A DNA stretch of 6,562 bases from Oscillospiraceae bacterium (GTDB taxonomy: Bacteria > Bacillota > Clostridia > Oscillospirales > Oscillospiraceae). Shown here in pieces: positions 5,966-6,562 of the stretch (position 1 is the first letter of the stretch; each line of letters opens with the position of its first letter). Made by a program: the position numbers and the translations under genes. A model generated the notes under the pieces. That model ran no database searches and was not told where the DNA came from. It saw nothing but the letters and a program-made list of their open reading frames with translations. The stretch lies in contig JAITGH010000111.1 in NCBI GenBank assembly GCA_031280855.1, positions 1 through 6,562 of the forward strand, in the 5' to 3' direction.

Positions 5966-6015
5966 CCGATATGTAAACTAGGTATCGGAAGCAAAAGGAG
6001 ATTGCCGCCGATACC
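5966..6015 (-). promoter_or_regulatory. Alternative hairpins in front of the ligase start
   Basis: Read on the minus strand, GGTATCGG (6015-6008) can pair fully with CCGATACC (5988-5981) across a 19-base loop. The second element can instead pair through CCGATA (5988-5983) with TATCGG (5971-5966) across 11 bases. The two hairpins are mutually exclusive, and the second ends 4 bases before ATG 5961. This layout could modulate ligase translation in the etfA transcript. It is a sequence observation only, and the stems are short. Confidence 0.35.
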
Positions 6016-6022
6016 CACATTC

Positions 6023-6057
6023 AAGTGCGTCTATGCCGCAGAGTTAAGTGCGTCTAT
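6023..6057. repeat. 12-bp direct repeat across the etfA stop codon
   Basis: AAGTGCGTCTAT occurs at 6023-6034 and 6046-6057, a 23-base period. On the minus strand the first copy met (6057-6046) encodes part of the IIDAL end of EtfA. The second copy is in another frame and supplies the TAG stop (6033-6031). A small tandem duplication could have set the present C-terminus and lengthened the gap to the ligase gene. Confidence 0.5.
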
Positions 6058-6562
6058 TATCGCGGGTATGACCTTGTACAGATCCCCGACGATGCCGTAG
6101 TCCGCGACCTCGAAGATCGGCGCGTTCTCATTCTTGTTGATCGCGACGATGTAGTTCGAGTTCTGCATCCCGGCAAGGTGCTGAATCGCGCCGCTGATCC
6201 CGCACGCGAAGTAGATCTTCGGCTTCACCGTCGTCCCGGTCTGACCGACTTGATAGCTATGGTCGATCCAGCCGGAGTCGACGGCAGCGCGGCTCGCGCC
6301 TACCGTTCCTCCAAGCTTGTCCGCAAGCTTCTTCAACAGCGCGAAGCCCTCCTCCGGAGTCGGCGCAAGCCCGCGTCCGCCGCTTACGATGATGTCCGCG
6401 TCGGTTAACTTCGCAAGCTCGACCGTGCTCTTCACAACCTCGAGCACCTGTTGACGGATGTCGCCGGACTTGAACTTGAACTTAAGCTCTGACTTCAAGT
6501 CGATCAGCGTGCCCTTACGCCCGGGTTGACGATCCGATCTTGCCATAACGCCGGGTCGCACG
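6031..6562 (-). CDS. etfA: Electron transfer flavoprotein subunit alpha, C-terminal half (5' end outside window)
   Basis: The frame is open at the right edge and stops at TAG 6033-6031. The 176 visible residues are about half of a normal EtfA (around 320-400 residues). They begin at the VRPGVM motif and contain the whole C-terminal FAD-binding domain: SGGRGL (60-65 of the fragment), [11 protein letters not shown] (88-98), [14 protein letters not shown] (101-114), [14 protein letters not shown] (119-132), and [21 protein letters not shown] (141-161). The last is close to the usual INKDPDAPIF form. EtfA pairs with EtfB and shuttles electrons between acyl-CoA dehydrogenases and ferredoxin, NAD or a quinone-linked partner. 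EtfB and a dehydrogenase would be expected upstream, beyond 6562. The GTG at 6561 is an internal valine codon and not a true start. The ligase gene follows on the same strand. Confidence 0.96.
   Translation of the reverse strand, partial: VRPGVMARSDRQPGRKGTLIDLKSELKFKFKSGDIRQQVLEVVKSTVELAKLTDADIIVSGGRGLAPTPEEGFALLKKLADKLGGTVGASRAAVDSGWIDHSYQVGQTGTTVKPKIYFACGISGAIQHLAGMQNSNYIVAINKNENAPIFEVADYGIVGDLYKVIPAIIDALNSAA

Overview
The window looks like a chromosomal segment of an anaerobic Firmicute, probably a Clostridia-type gut or sediment bacterium with fairly GC-rich genes. This is inference. It rests on strong GGAGG-type ribosome binding sites, AT-rich intergenic regions with near-perfect TTGACA-17-TATAAT promoters, and an electron-transfer flavoprotein (Etf) next to acyl-CoA ligases. 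No mobile-element protein, RNA gene or CRISPR array was seen.

Layout. Positions 3-302 (+) are the C-terminal tail of an unidentified protein, rich in Ser/Pro/Thr/Ala. It overlaps by ATGA a complete HIT-family nucleotide hydrolase (299-634, +). The 348-base gap that follows holds an unusual imperfect inverted repeat (about 695-893). Each arm carries a consensus outward-facing promoter: one reads right into the large gene, the other reads left, antisense to the HIT gene. Next is an 861-residue fusion protein (983-3568, +), a xylose-isomerase-like TIM barrel joined to an acyl-CoA synthetase. A 356-base gap with dyads and a third related promoter leads to a five-helix membrane protein of unknown function (3925-4626, +). 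A 15-bp perfect hairpin (4643-4677) separates it from a convergent minus-strand cluster: a compact AMP-forming acyl-CoA ligase (4657-5961, -) downstream of the 3' half of etfA (6031-6562, -), which runs off the window.

How the genes may fit together. EtfA delivers or takes electrons for acyl-CoA dehydrogenases. The neighbouring ligase, and possibly the TIM-barrel/ligase fusion, would activate carboxylic acids to acyl-CoA thioesters. The right half is therefore best read as part of an acyl-CoA oxidation/reduction locus acting on an unknown acid. The fusion may couple handling of a sugar-like or polyol-like substrate to CoA activation, but the sequence does not identify the substrate.

Most worth a second look: the TIM-barrel/acyl-CoA synthetase fusion, the palindromic element with two divergent promoters and its relation to the third promoter, the compact ligase, and the alternative hairpins before the ligase start.
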